A program made the position numbers and the translations under genes. The notes beneath the pieces were generated by a model. That model did no database searches. It saw only the letters and a program-made list of their open reading frames with translations, and was not told where the DNA came from. Shown here piece after piece: positions 1 to 8,251 of a DNA stretch of 51,522 nucleotides (within the stretch, counting starts at the first letter, position 1; every line of letters starts with the position of its first letter). Source of the DNA: Acidobacteriota bacterium (lineage in GTDB: Bacteria > Acidobacteriota > Terriglobia > UBA7540); contig QHZN01000076.1 of assembly GCA_003225365.1 (NCBI GenBank), positions 1 to 51,522 of the forward strand, written 5' to 3'.

Positions 1-788
1 AGTTGCCGCTGGTGGCCGTAATAAACCAAATCCACGCCGGGGTAGATGTCCCTGTAGCGTACTTTTGCGTAAGTGGGAACTTGTGTTTGCCACCTTCGCG
101 GATCGTTTCCGATCAGATAGTTGACGAAACCTGGCAGCCGCTCTGTTCCCGAAACCTTGGGCGCGGAATTGGACGCGACAAGTTTCACACGGACCACTCC
201 CGCGAGGTCTTTTCCTGACTTCGAAGTGCGCGATGGATGTTTCAGCGACAACTTTTCCGCGGAACGCTGCGGAGCGCCGCTCGGAGCCGAGTCACGGTCC
301 GTGAAGTCAAGCACCATCTCAGTGCCCGTCAGAAATACCGTGTGGCTCCTGGAGCGCGAAAGAAACTTCACGTCAGGGTCGGTCTGGCCGCGGTTGGGCT
401 CGAAACTGAGTGGTAGTTTGGCATAAGTTTGAGACAATTTCGCGTTGACCGCGGCGCCTAACCCAGGACCTGGCTGGGCATGTTTTCCGATGGATGGCGA
501 GACATCTTGACGGAAAGCTACATTAGGAGGGAGTCGGCGATTACCTTTCTCTGCGCCCCGTAGAGTACTTAACGGAGTCCATTCCTGCTTCGCACTACCT
601 TTGCTTGCCGCGTTGGCGGGAATTTCTGAGTGCTGGGACGATGCGGACCCTTCTGCCGCGAAGCTGTTCGCAGGATTCGACAGCGCAAACTTCTCTAAAA
701 TCTCGTCAGAGACTTTAAGGGCGAGAATGATAATCAGACTCGGAGCCAACACTGCTACCCAGTACAGAACCGGGCTTCCCTTTCGCAC
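1..788 (-). CDS. Partial secreted SBBP-type protein, N-terminal domain (C-terminus off the window)
   Basis: Reading the minus strand from a GTG at 788 gives an open frame of 262 codons that runs off the left edge. A strong GAGGAGG ribosome site (797-803) lies 8 bases upstream and decides the start. Residues 7-24 are hydrophobic (VLYWVAVLAPSLIIILAL), a signal anchor or signal peptide. After a low-complexity linker, from about residue 125, comes the block LPLSFEPNRGQTDPDVKFLS, then KLVASNSAPKV, FVNYLIGNDPRRWQT and YRDIYPGVDLVYYG. I recognise this as the N-terminal domain (DUF7948 type) that precedes SBBP beta-propeller repeats in large secreted acidobacterial proteins. The repeats themselves would lie outside the window. 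It is separated by 393 bases from the zinc-ribbon gene upstream, so it may have its own promoter. Its function is unknown; extracellular or surface display is inferred. Confidence 0.75.
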   Translation of the reverse strand, partial: MRKGSPVLYWVAVLAPSLIIILALKVSDEILEKFALSNPANSFAAEGSASSQHSEIPANAASKGSAKQEWTPLSTLRGAEKGNRRLPPNVAFRQDVSPSIGKHAQPGPGLGAAVNAKLSQTYAKLPLSFEPNRGQTDPDVKFLSRSRSHTVFLTGTEMVLDFTDRDSAPSGAPQRSAEKLSLKHPSRTSKSGKDLAGVVRVKLVASNSAPKVSGTERLPGFVNYLIGNDPRRWQTQVPTYAKVRYRDIYPGVDLVYYGHQRQ

Positions 789-803
789 GGTGCTAACCTC
801 CTC

Positions 804-1181
804 GTTGCAAGCTATCTGCTCGCGCGCTGTATGACTTCTGCTTTCCAACGGCCATTCACCCAGAGCCATTGCCGCAGCGTTCTTTGTGCACTGCGGATAC
901 CAAACCCATCGGAATGCATTTCTCCTGCCTGTCCGGCGCGACGGGTTTATGCGAAGACTTTTGTATTGTTTACGGAGAAGTAAAGACGACTGCCTGGAGC
1001 GCCCTGAACTCAATCGCATCTGTCATACGAAGAAAGGCTTTGCAGATGCAAGTACTTTCCTGTCTGGGTGCCTCAATGTCTCAATTGGATTGCCCCTGGA
1101 GCTGTCATCGCCGGGCGCGGACTGGAATGTGCCCCGCGGTGGGGAAGACCGTGCAGGTTCGGCTCGGCCCCAGGAGCAAAC
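804..1181. other. Intergenic, no gene seen
   Basis: This 378-base stretch separates the zinc-ribbon gene from the partial SBBP-type gene. The open frames here on both strands lack ribosome sites and protein-like composition. It probably carries the promoter of the leftward gene, but I cannot point to a convincing -35/-10 pair. Confidence 0.4.
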
Positions 1182-1541
1182 TTATTGAATTCGTGTTGAC
1201 GGCTTCGGCGCGCTCGGCGTGGAGTTCACCTCGCGCAAGTCAAACCGTCCCATTACGTTGGTCAACATTCCGAGCGCGACAACACCGACGGTCGAGAGTT
1301 TCTCGCCGCGGATTGTGACCTCGATCTTTTTGCCAAGATTCTCGATTGCCGGCTTGATGGCTGCCTGGTCCCCGAACTCCTGCATCGCCAGGCTCTTCAT
1401 GCAGCCGACGATCTGCTTGATCGTCATGTACTGGAGCTTGGCGAGCGGGTCGGTCGATTCAGGGAGACTTGCGCCGTCGATCGAACAGAAGTTGGCGCCG
1501 TCTTCCCACCAACAGAAGCACTCTGGACACTGTTTTAGCAT
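1182..1541 (-). CDS. Small N-terminal zinc-ribbon protein of unknown function
   Basis: This 119-residue protein starts with a compact zinc ribbon: CPEC at residues 5-8, then WWEDGANFCSIDG, which matches the common CPxC...FC..DG pattern of bacterial zinc ribbons, although the second knuckle shows only one cysteine. The remainder is predicted helix then strand and ends in a Ser/Pro-rich tail. The ATG at 1541 is preceded by GGGAGTG at a normal distance. It follows the beta-helix gene by 58 bases on the same strand, so it could be the last gene of the EPS run. I do not recognise a named family. A regulatory or protein-protein contact role is possible but unsupported. Confidence 0.65.
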   Translation of the reverse strand: MLKQCPECFCWWEDGANFCSIDGASLPESTDPLAKLQYMTIKQIVGCMKSLAMQEFGDQAAIKPAIENLGKKIEVTIRGEKLSTVGVVALGMLTNVMGRFDLREVNSTPSAPKPSTRIQ

Positions 1542-1599
1542 TGCGAATCACTCCCAATCGTAAAGGGCTTCTCTCCTCAAAACGCAATTACCCGGAGCG

Positions 1600-2736
1600 T
1601 TATTCCGACTCGTAGGCCCCGATGTCAAACGCGGTTCCACGCGGTTTTGGGCGGGGGTTGCCCGAGAAATCGTATGCCGGGAATTTAACGCTTATTCCGC
1701 AAGAGTTGCGGTCTGACATAAGGCCCTGGCCAATCGCAGGGCTCGTGGACTGAACGTGGTAGTCGCCGTTGGCGTCGCCTGTGTAGTGCGCGAATAAAGG
1801 GTTGGCGATCGGGGCGTCGTTCTGAGTTCCAGTCTGGAGCTTGATGGCGCTGGGATTGTCATACAACAGATTGTTGTTGAAGACGTTGCAAGTTCCCGTG
1901 AACTTCTTCGTACAGCATTCATGAATGCCATATTTTCCATTTCCGTACACAATGTTGTTGTCCGTGAAGCTGTTGTTGTTCTGAGTCGGCTGCTGGGACC
2001 CGTCATTGCCAACCAGAATGCCGCCAAAGCCGTTGTTGAACACCGTGTTGTTTACGGCCTCGATGTCGGAGGCTTGGTGCCACTCATGAATTCCGTATCC
2101 GCTGGTTTGGAAGACGATATTTTCTGCGGCCAAACCATAGGGCTTAATGAAGTAGATTCCATGCACATAAGTGCAAGGGTAGCCGGGGGACCCGCGCTGG
2201 GGTCCGATCTGATACACATAATTTCCGATCACTTCGTCGTGGCCGGAATCGAGCTGGATGCCAGACCCGCCGATCCCGTTGCAGGTATTCGGGAGAATTC
2301 CGTGGACCTTGTTGTGTGTGATGACGGTAAACTCCGCCTGGGTATATATGCCGTTCACTCCGACGCTCAACGGATTGCCGACGATTTCAAACCCGTTGAT
2401 GACCACGTAATTGCCGTAGTTTCCCCAGACAGACCCGGACCGCCCCTGCACAAGCACTGCACCCCACGGGGTCTCGGACTGATAGGTGATATAGGCGGAG
2501 CTTCGACCGGAGGCTCGGGTCTGAAAGGACCCGTAGTACGTTCCCGCCTCGACCAGAACGGTGTCACCCGGCATGGCCAGAGTGGACGCGCGAGCGATCG
2601 AGGCGCATGGATTGGGCAACGTACACGGATTATTGTCATTGCCTGTTGTTGAAACATGCCAAGTGCTTTGGGCAGCAGCCATGCATGTGCCCGAAAGCAC
2701 GATTGATACTGCACCGAGAATAAATCGCCGGTTCAC
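1600..2736 (-). CDS. Secreted right-handed parallel beta-helix protein (pectate-lyase-like fold)
   Basis: The 378-residue product begins with a classical signal peptide (residues 1-22, cut near MAAAQS). Then follows the entry block typical of right-handed beta-helix proteins: WHVSTTGNDNNPCTLPNPCASI and DTVLVEAGTYYG. The body has repeated N-rich coils such as YVVINGFEIVGN, VITHNKVHGI, NNTVFNNGFGGILVGNDG and TDNNIVYGNGKYGIHE, which are PbH1-type rungs. The C-terminus (SPAIGQG, then AFDIGAYE) is the usual cap seen in choice-of-anchor-Q proteins. It lies 42 bases after the SDR-aminotransferase fusion in the EPS run. Beta-helix proteins in such loci are often polysaccharide lyases, C5-epimerases or glycan-binding proteins. 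No catalytic residues can be assigned here, so a role in trimming or binding the exported glycan is an inference. Confidence 0.85.
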   Translation of the reverse strand: MNRRFILGAVSIVLSGTCMAAAQSTWHVSTTGNDNNPCTLPNPCASIARASTLAMPGDTVLVEAGTYYGSFQTRASGRSSAYITYQSETPWGAVLVQGRSGSVWGNYGNYVVINGFEIVGNPLSVGVNGIYTQAEFTVITHNKVHGILPNTCNGIGGSGIQLDSGHDEVIGNYVYQIGPQRGSPGYPCTYVHGIYFIKPYGLAAENIVFQTSGYGIHEWHQASDIEAVNNTVFNNGFGGILVGNDGSQQPTQNNNSFTDNNIVYGNGKYGIHECCTKKFTGTCNVFNNNLLYDNPSAIKLQTGTQNDAPIANPLFAHYTGDANGDYHVQSTSPAIGQGLMSDRNSCGISVKFPAYDFSGNPRPKPRGTAFDIGAYESE

Positions 2737-2778
2737 AATTCGTCCGCCTTCTAGCTTGGCGGTTTTCCTCTGGAAACT

Positions 2779-5001
2779 TTACGCAACTTTTTCAGCAAAC
2801 GCCGGCTCCGGCATGAGCGCTCCTGCCTTGCGGCCGTAAGCGCAAGCGACTTTGCGGACAGCCTTGATGACATCCTGCACATCGCTGATGCTCATCTTGG
2901 GGAATAGCGGCAGAGAAATCAGTTGCTCGGAGACCCGATGTGCGACCGGCAGATCCTCCGGGCGCATTCCGAATTCTTTCTGATAATAGGGTTGCAGATG
3001 CAATGAGATAAAGTGGACTCCGGTCCCGATATTCTCCGCCTTCAAAGCCATCATGAACTGGTCGCGATCAATCGTGAGCTGCTCGAGTTGGACCAAAATA
3101 ATATAGAGATGGTGCGCGTGCCGGATGCCGCTCCGGGTGGCCAGCGGCCGAATGGCCGCAAGGTCGGCAAAACCCTCGTTGTACATTCCTACGTATTCTT
3201 GCCGGATGCGAATGAACTCCTCCAACCTCGGTAGCTGGTGCAAGCCCAAGGAGGCCTGCACATCCGTCATGTTCATCTTGAAGCCGGGGGAAAGCAGTTG
3301 CCAGTGCAAGTTTCCGTCTTTGGAATAGCGCTTCCAGGCGTCGCGGCTGATTCCCTGGTTGCTCAACAGACGGGCGCGTTCGGCGAGCTCGTCGTCATCA
3401 GTCGCGAGCAGCCCGCCTTCAATCGTCGTAAGATTCTTGATGGGGTAAAAGCTGAAAGCCACCGCCTCACCGACCCCACCGATCTTTTGCCCGGCGTATT
3501 CCGCCCCCATGGCGTGGGCCGCGTCTTCAATGACTGTTAGGTCGTGCCGGCGGGCAATGCTCCGGATCCGGTCAAGGTCCACGGGTTGCCCAGCCATGTG
3601 AACAGGGATGATGGCCTTGGTTCTTTCCGTGATGGCTGCGTGGATCTTCGTCGCATCCAGGTTAAGAGTGTCAGGCTCGACATCGACAAAGACCGGCGTG
3701 GCGCCCTGATGGATTATCACGCTGGCCGTGGCGGGCCAAGTGATCGGCGAGGTGATGACCTCGTCTCCGGGGGCAATTCCGGCGGCCGCCAACGCAACCT
3801 GCAGGGCGGCCGTGCATGAGTTTACGGCGATCGCGTGCCGCGAGCCGAGATACTCCCGGCACATGTGTTCGAAACGGTCGGTCTTGGGACCGGTCGTGAT
3901 CCAGCCGGAGCGAAGCGTGTCAATGACTTCATCCTCTTCGGCTTTCCCGAGCCAGGGGAGGGCCAAGGGCAGGAAAGTACGCCGAACAGATTCGCCGCCG
4001 GCGAAGGCGGGCTCCTCTAAAACCTCCTGAAGCCTGCGCAGCGTGTAATAACGCGAGTGCCCCAAATTTGGGCACCGGCCGCTCGAGATCATCTCGGCCA
4101 CCTCGCGGATTCCCGCTTCAACACTGATCCGGGGGCGGCAGTCGAGGGTCTTTTCAAACAAGGCTGAGGAGACTCGGTAATCCCGGCGGTCCGCATCCTC
4201 CGGGAGGCGGAGTATTTCGCAGTTTCCGGTGTGCTTGCTGACCAGTTCCGCCAGGTCCGCGATCCTGAGGTTCGAGCTGCCGACATTGAAGGCGCGGCCC
4301 GAGATCAGCTCCGCTGGCGCGCGCATGCAAGCAAGGTAGGCCTGGGCGGCATCATGAACATGCAGGAACGGCCGCCACTGCTGTCCGCCTCCTTTGATGG
4401 AAATTCGCCCGTGGGCGATGGCGTGCGACGTCATGGTGTTGATGGCCAAGTCGAACCGCATGCGCGGGGATGCGCCGAAAAGGGTCGCCTTCCGCAAAGC
4501 CACGGGGTGGAAGGACTCGGACGCCAGACCTAGAATTACCGCTTCCGCCTCGACCTTGGCTTTCGCGTACAAGGAAACGGGGCTCAGCGGCGACTCTTCG
4601 GTGAGCAGCCCATTTCCGCTCGCTCCGTAGACGCTGCACGAGGACGCAAAAAGGAGCCGCTCCACGCCTCGCTCCGAGCACAGCCGCGCCAGCGCGATTG
4701 CCGCGTCCCGATTCACCTCGAGAGTCCAGGCGGGATCAAGCTCGCACGAGGGATCGTTGCTGAGAGCCGCCAAATTGACCACCGTCCCGGCCTCATCGAG
4801 CAAGATCGGATCAACCTTCCGGAGGTCTCCCTTGATGATTTGCAGGCGGGCATGATCGGCAACCGAGGCCAACACCTCTTCGCCGAAATAGTATTTGTCG
4901 TAGGCGATGACGTCGTAGCCTTGTTCCAAGAGCAGGGGAGTCATCACAGAGCCTAAATAACCGCCTGCACCAAAAACCAAAACCGTGGAATTACGATTCA
5001 T
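2779..5001 (-). CDS. Fusion: NAD-dependent epimerase/dehydratase (SDR) + DegT/DnrJ/EryC1 aminotransferase
   Basis: One 740-residue frame encodes two enzymes normally made separately. Residues 1 to about 315 form an extended SDR: the dinucleotide motif GAGGYLG (11-17), FASSCSVYG, and the catalytic pair in SLYAKAK (Tyr145, Lys149). Residues about 340-725 form a PLP-dependent sugar aminotransferase: FLPLALPWLG start, SGWITTGPKT, HAIAVNSCTAALQVAL, IEDAAHAMGA, and the PLP lysine in FSFYPIKNLTT near residue 522. A linker of about 25 residues (SRYYTLRRLQEVLEE) joins them, with no internal ribosome site needed. The ATG at 5001 has GGAGG 5 bases upstream. The SDR would make a keto or epimerised NDP-sugar and the second half would aminate it. 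The order fits an NDP-amino-sugar branch of the EPS pathway; the exact sugar cannot be read from the sequence. Confidence 0.93.
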   Translation of the reverse strand: MNRNSTVLVFGAGGYLGSVMTPLLLEQGYDVIAYDKYYFGEEVLASVADHARLQIIKGDLRKVDPILLDEAGTVVNLAALSNDPSCELDPAWTLEVNRDAAIALARLCSERGVERLLFASSCSVYGASGNGLLTEESPLSPVSLYAKAKVEAEAVILGLASESFHPVALRKATLFGASPRMRFDLAINTMTSHAIAHGRISIKGGGQQWRPFLHVHDAAQAYLACMRAPAELISGRAFNVGSSNLRIADLAELVSKHTGNCEILRLPEDADRRDYRVSSALFEKTLDCRPRISVEAGIREVAEMISSGRCPNLGHSRYYTLRRLQEVLEEPAFAGGESVRRTFLPLALPWLGKAEEDEVIDTLRSGWITTGPKTDRFEHMCREYLGSRHAIAVNSCTAALQVALAAAGIAPGDEVITSPITWPATASVIIHQGATPVFVDVEPDTLNLDATKIHAAITERTKAIIPVHMAGQPVDLDRIRSIARRHDLTVIEDAAHAMGAEYAGQKIGGVGEAVAFSFYPIKNLTTIEGGLLATDDDELAERARLLSNQGISRDAWKRYSKDGNLHWQLLSPGFKMNMTDVQASLGLHQLPRLEEFIRIRQEYVGMYNEGFADLAAIRPLATRSGIRHAHHLYIILVQLEQLTIDRDQFMMALKAENIGTGVHFISLHLQPYYQKEFGMRPEDLPVAHRVSEQLISLPLFPKMSISDVQDVIKAVRKVACAYGRKAGALMPEPAFAEKVA

Positions 5002-5238
5002 GAAAACCTCCTTAGGGTTATCAGCAAAATGGAACTTGTACTGTCGTTACGAAACCAGTGGCGCGGAATTCCCACCACACTTTCTTGCGCCGGCCGGATC
5101 GTTCGCGACGGACCTGGGTCGCCGCCAATGGCAGATCGCTCGTCGACACACGCTCTTCCTTTCGGCCCTCGTCTCGCCGGATCTGCCGGAGGAAACTCTT
5201 TGGCGGTCGGTCTCGAACCGACGCGACAAGGGTACGTT

Positions 5239-6015
5239 TCAAGAGTTCGCAAGCTCGTTCTCATACACAGCCGCTTTCCGCACCTGGGGCCGAGATCTGC
5301 GGTCCGATTCCGCGCTCTGAAACTCACCCTGACCGGCTCCGGGAAGGACCGCGACCGGGCTCGGCATGGCCAATTTTTTCATCTCTCGCGGCTCAGGAAA
5401 ATTAGTGCGACCTGCCAAAACGCAGGACAAGACCCAAATCGTCTGAATCACCAAGCGCAGGTCATAGAGCGTCGATGCCTCGTGAACATAGACCAGGTCC
5501 AGGGCCAGCTTCGTGGGGAGAACTTTCTCCACGTAGGATTTCTCGGGATCGGCCGTGGTGATTAAGCTTTCCCCGTGCGTATAGTAATAAAGGCTGCCAG
5601 GGCTCGTCAGACCGGGCAGGACGCGGAGGGTCTCGAGTTCTTCTTCCGTATAATTATTCTCCACAAACTTTGGATCTTCCGGCCGCGGGCCCACAAATGA
5701 CATTTCACCCTTGAGAATATTGATCAACTGGGGAAATTCATCGATTTTGAGTCGGCGCAGAAATGAGCCGAACGGAAAAACCCGCGGGTCCTCCCCTCCA
5801 GCCGTAATGCGGCTTGAGGAAGCGCGCTGGTCGGTGTGCATTGTCCGGAACTTGAGCATCGTGAATCGGGCGTTATCGAGCCAAACTCGATCGGCTCGAT
5901 AGAAAATAGGACCGCGGCTTGAAAGGCGAATGCCCACGGCCACTAAAAAGAGCACGGGACTGAGCGCGATTAAGGCTGCGAGCGCGAGACTCGATTCAAC
6001 AAAGCGTTTGACCAT
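5239..6015 (-). CDS. Small (monotopic) phosphoglycosyl transferase, undecaprenyl-phosphate sugar transferase
   Basis: This 258-residue protein belongs to the bacterial sugar transferase family (PF02397). One hydrophobic segment at the N-terminus (LALAALIALSPVLFLVAVGI) is followed by the hallmark blocks GPIFYRADRVW, KFRTMHTD, and DEFPQLINILKGEMSFVGPRPE, which carries the catalytic acidic pair of the monotopic enzymes. It should transfer a sugar-1-phosphate from an NDP-sugar to undecaprenyl phosphate at the inner membrane and so start EPS repeat-unit assembly. I chose the ATG at 6015 because GGAGGA (6025-6030) sits 9 bases upstream and homologues begin at this point; a longer frame opens at 6081. 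The C-terminal 40 residues after the core are low in conservation. There is no long N-terminal membrane bundle of the WbaP type. Confidence 0.93.
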   Translation of the reverse strand: MVKRFVESSLALAALIALSPVLFLVAVGIRLSSRGPIFYRADRVWLDNARFTMLKFRTMHTDQRASSSRITAGGEDPRVFPFGSFLRRLKIDEFPQLINILKGEMSFVGPRPEDPKFVENNYTEEELETLRVLPGLTSPGSLYYYTHGESLITTADPEKSYVEKVLPTKLALDLVYVHEASTLYDLRLVIQTIWVLSCVLAGRTNFPEPREMKKLAMPSPVAVLPGAGQGEFQSAESDRRSRPQVRKAAVYENELANS

Positions 6016-6099
6016 GCCTAGCGATCCTCCGGTTCGATTCCTTTGAAGCGGTAACTTTGCGCAATCTCTCTGAGGCTGCACTTATGCCACCTTCGTTCA

Positions 6100-7347
6100 T
6101 CAAGAGAAGTGCTTATTCGCCAAACGATAGCTGGGGACGGGCTCTTGAGCACGGACTTGGCCACATCTTACCCCCTCCGTGTTTCGGAGAAACTCGCCGA
6201 TTCGCGCGATGGTAGCCGCGTCCACTCCGGTGTGCGTGGGCAGATTGATGACGCGCCGCGAAATCTCTTCTGCTATGGGACATTCTCCAGGCCTGTATCC
6301 AAGTTGCTCCAGGCCTTCGGTAAGAGGGTGAAGCGGTGAAACGAACCACTCGCCGATCTCGATCCGAGCTCTGCGAGCCGCATCTAAAGTCCTGGGCTTG
6401 TCAGAAACCAACACCGGATAACGCAGCATGACCGGCTCTGTGCCTTCCAAAACCGTAGGACCTGTCAGGCCAATCTGGTTAATCAACTCTTCATAAGCCT
6501 GCGCTGCGCGAATTCGATGATCGCAACTCGCCCGGAGCCCTGCCATCTGCGTCTTTAGCTGCCGTAGTTGAAGGGGGCCCATTCTCTTCTCGTATCCATC
6601 GGGCTTAAGCCCGCTCAGCTCCTCGGATGAATTGGAACCGACAAAGAGACCCATCCGCGCGAGCAGACGAAGAGTGTCTCGCGCTGTCCAGTAAATGGAT
6701 GGTCTGAAGAACGCCTGGTGGATCCTGCATTGCACGTACAGCGCGCACTTCTCACGGAAGGAAGGAGAGATGGTTTCCTGCTCGAACGCCGCCAGCCCCT
6801 TGGCAATTTCCGGATCCCTCGTGACGGCAATCCCGCCCAGGCCAGTGGTGATCGGTTTCGTCCACTGGGTGCTGAAGTAAGCCGCATCGCCAAGGGTTCC
6901 GAGCCAGGCGCCGTGATACAGAGTTCCCATGCTGTGCGCACAATCTTCAATAATCTTGATCCCTCTGGGGACTGCAATGGACTTGATGGCCTCCACGTCG
7001 GCGGCCAGGCCGAACGTATGCTGCACAATGATGGCCTTGGTGTTGGGAGTTAAGACCGAACGCAATTGATTTGCGTCCAGATTAAAAGTCTCTTCGCAAA
7101 TATCGACGTAGATCGGCCGCGCGCCGGCGAACCTCACCGCCTGCGGTACCACCACACAAGTAAAACCTGGCACCACAACATCGTCACCAGGCCCGATCCC
7201 GAGGGCTTTGAGTATGCCGTACAAGGCCACTCTGCCTTTCCAGAAGTAAAACGTTCGCAATTCATCGAAGGGCGCTCCGCTTCCCGGGTTTTTTGGATCC
7301 TGACGATCGGCTAGTCGCATGTTGTTCGAGCTCCGTAGGTGTGTCAT
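6100..7347 (-). CDS. DegT/DnrJ/EryC1/StrS-family aminotransferase
   Basis: This 415-residue PLP enzyme has the family layout: GDDVVVPGFTCVVVPQAV, PIYVDICEETFNLD, IEDCAHSMGT (PLP-ring aspartate), and the PLP lysine in FSTQWTKPITTGLGG. It would transfer an amino group from glutamate to a keto-NDP-sugar in the cytoplasm. Its ATG begins exactly after the stop of the glycosyltransferase gene, with AAGGGG 4 bases upstream, so translation is probably coupled. It is less typical than the other aminotransferases in the window: the lysine is in QWTKPITT rather than YPxKN, and a helical insert (HQAFFRPSIYWTARDTLRLL) sits in the middle. Its substrate may therefore differ from that of the neighbouring DegT at 8252-9385. 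Confidence 0.9.
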   Translation of the reverse strand: MTHLRSSNNMRLADRQDPKNPGSGAPFDELRTFYFWKGRVALYGILKALGIGPGDDVVVPGFTCVVVPQAVRFAGARPIYVDICEETFNLDANQLRSVLTPNTKAIIVQHTFGLAADVEAIKSIAVPRGIKIIEDCAHSMGTLYHGAWLGTLGDAAYFSTQWTKPITTGLGGIAVTRDPEIAKGLAAFEQETISPSFREKCALYVQCRIHQAFFRPSIYWTARDTLRLLARMGLFVGSNSSEELSGLKPDGYEKRMGPLQLRQLKTQMAGLRASCDHRIRAAQAYEELINQIGLTGPTVLEGTEPVMLRYPVLVSDKPRTLDAARRARIEIGEWFVSPLHPLTEGLEQLGYRPGECPIAEEISRRVINLPTHTGVDAATIARIGEFLRNTEGVRCGQVRAQEPVPSYRLANKHFS

Positions 7348-8232
7348 TCAGCCCCTTGCAGCAACCAGGACTTGAGGCAACGAGTTCGGCTTGGCGTTCA
7401 TCACCAAGGCCAAAAATGTCCCCGTGCCATAGCAAAGATGTAAAGCCAGGAAGGCGAAGGGGAGAAATAAAGCCGCCGGTGATTTGTCTCGGACGGCTAC
7501 TTGGATCCCGAAAAGGAGACCCAATGACAAGTGAAGCCCCAGCACCGCCGCAAATGGTATGGACAGGAGCTTGCCGTAGGGTACAGGCAAAAACACACCT
7601 CCCAGGCCGAGGGCAAGGAAAAACATCAAGGTCAGCAGGAACAACAAAGGCACAAAGTGCCGAACCCGAAACGATCCGAGGTTTTTCTTGAGGCTGATGC
7701 AGCTCCAGAAACCGTTGCGAAAGGCGTAATTCAAGAAGCCCTTCGGAAAGTAGTAGCATTGGGTCTTCCAAGTACAATACAACTTGTAGCCGTTCGCCCG
7801 GAGCCTCTGGTTCATATCGAGGTCCTGGTTGCGGAACAGGGTTTCGTCGAACCCTCCCACTTCGAGCAAAGGCGCCTTGAGCATGATCGGGAAATTGATG
7901 CATTCCGCCTCTCCCTCGGGTTGGGTGCGAAATGAATTCCGAGACGAGCCGAAGGGATGACCCAGGGCTCTCAGCCCGATGTTTAACGCGAACGGGGTCC
8001 GCTGTTTTTCGTTGACGAACACTCGGACTCGAGGATCAGCGGCCGCTATTTGATCGGCAATCTCTTTGGTGCCGTCGGTCGACTTCCCGTCTACCACCAG
8101 GATTTCAAGCTCGAAGTCAGGGGTTTCCTGCCTCCGCAAAGAAGCGAGGCATTTTTCCACGACGCGCGCCTCGTTATAGGTTGCAAGAACCACCGAGACG
8201 AGAGGCCGCTCGGAATCAGTCTGACTGTTCAT
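7348..8232 (-). CDS. GT2-family glycosyltransferase (ExoA-like) with an internal deletion removing the DXD segment
   Basis: The N-terminal half is a GT-A domain (PLVSVVLATYNEA, EILVVDGKSTDGT) and the C-terminus has three or four membrane helices from about residue 195. The middle resembles succinoglycan ExoA-type enzymes: RTPFALNIGLRA before, and HPFGSSRNSFR, VGGFDETLFRNQDLDMNQRL after. In that family about 60 residues with the metal-binding R(M/L)DAH (DXD) motif lie between these blocks. Here they are missing in frame at about 7960-7968, and the protein has 294 residues instead of roughly 330-350. The chosen ATG at 8232 has AAGGAG 8 bases upstream; the ATG at 8238 is only 2 bases from it. 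As read, the enzyme is probably inactive unless another residue binds metal or the deletion is an assembly error. It is the only ordinary glycosyltransferase in the EPS run. Confidence 0.85.
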   Translation of the reverse strand: MNSQTDSERPLVSVVLATYNEARVVEKCLASLRRQETPDFELEILVVDGKSTDGTKEIADQIAAADPRVRVFVNEKQRTPFALNIGLRALGHPFGSSRNSFRTQPEGEAECINFPIMLKAPLLEVGGFDETLFRNQDLDMNQRLRANGYKLYCTWKTQCYYFPKGFLNYAFRNGFWSCISLKKNLGSFRVRHFVPLLFLLTLMFFLALGLGGVFLPVPYGKLLSIPFAAVLGLHLSLGLLFGIQVAVRDKSPAALFLPFAFLALHLCYGTGTFLALVMNAKPNSLPQVLVAARG

Positions 8233-8251
8233 GGTCATGGCTCCTTAATCC

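Noticed and set aside
1921..2652. Plus-strand open frame of 243 codons
   Set aside because: It is the antisense shadow of the beta-helix gene, whose repeated coils generate a valine-rich antisense frame.
5002..5238. Possible gene between the fusion gene and the phosphoglycosyl transferase
   Set aside because: Several overlapping frames occur on both strands, none with a ribosome site or recognisable sequence.
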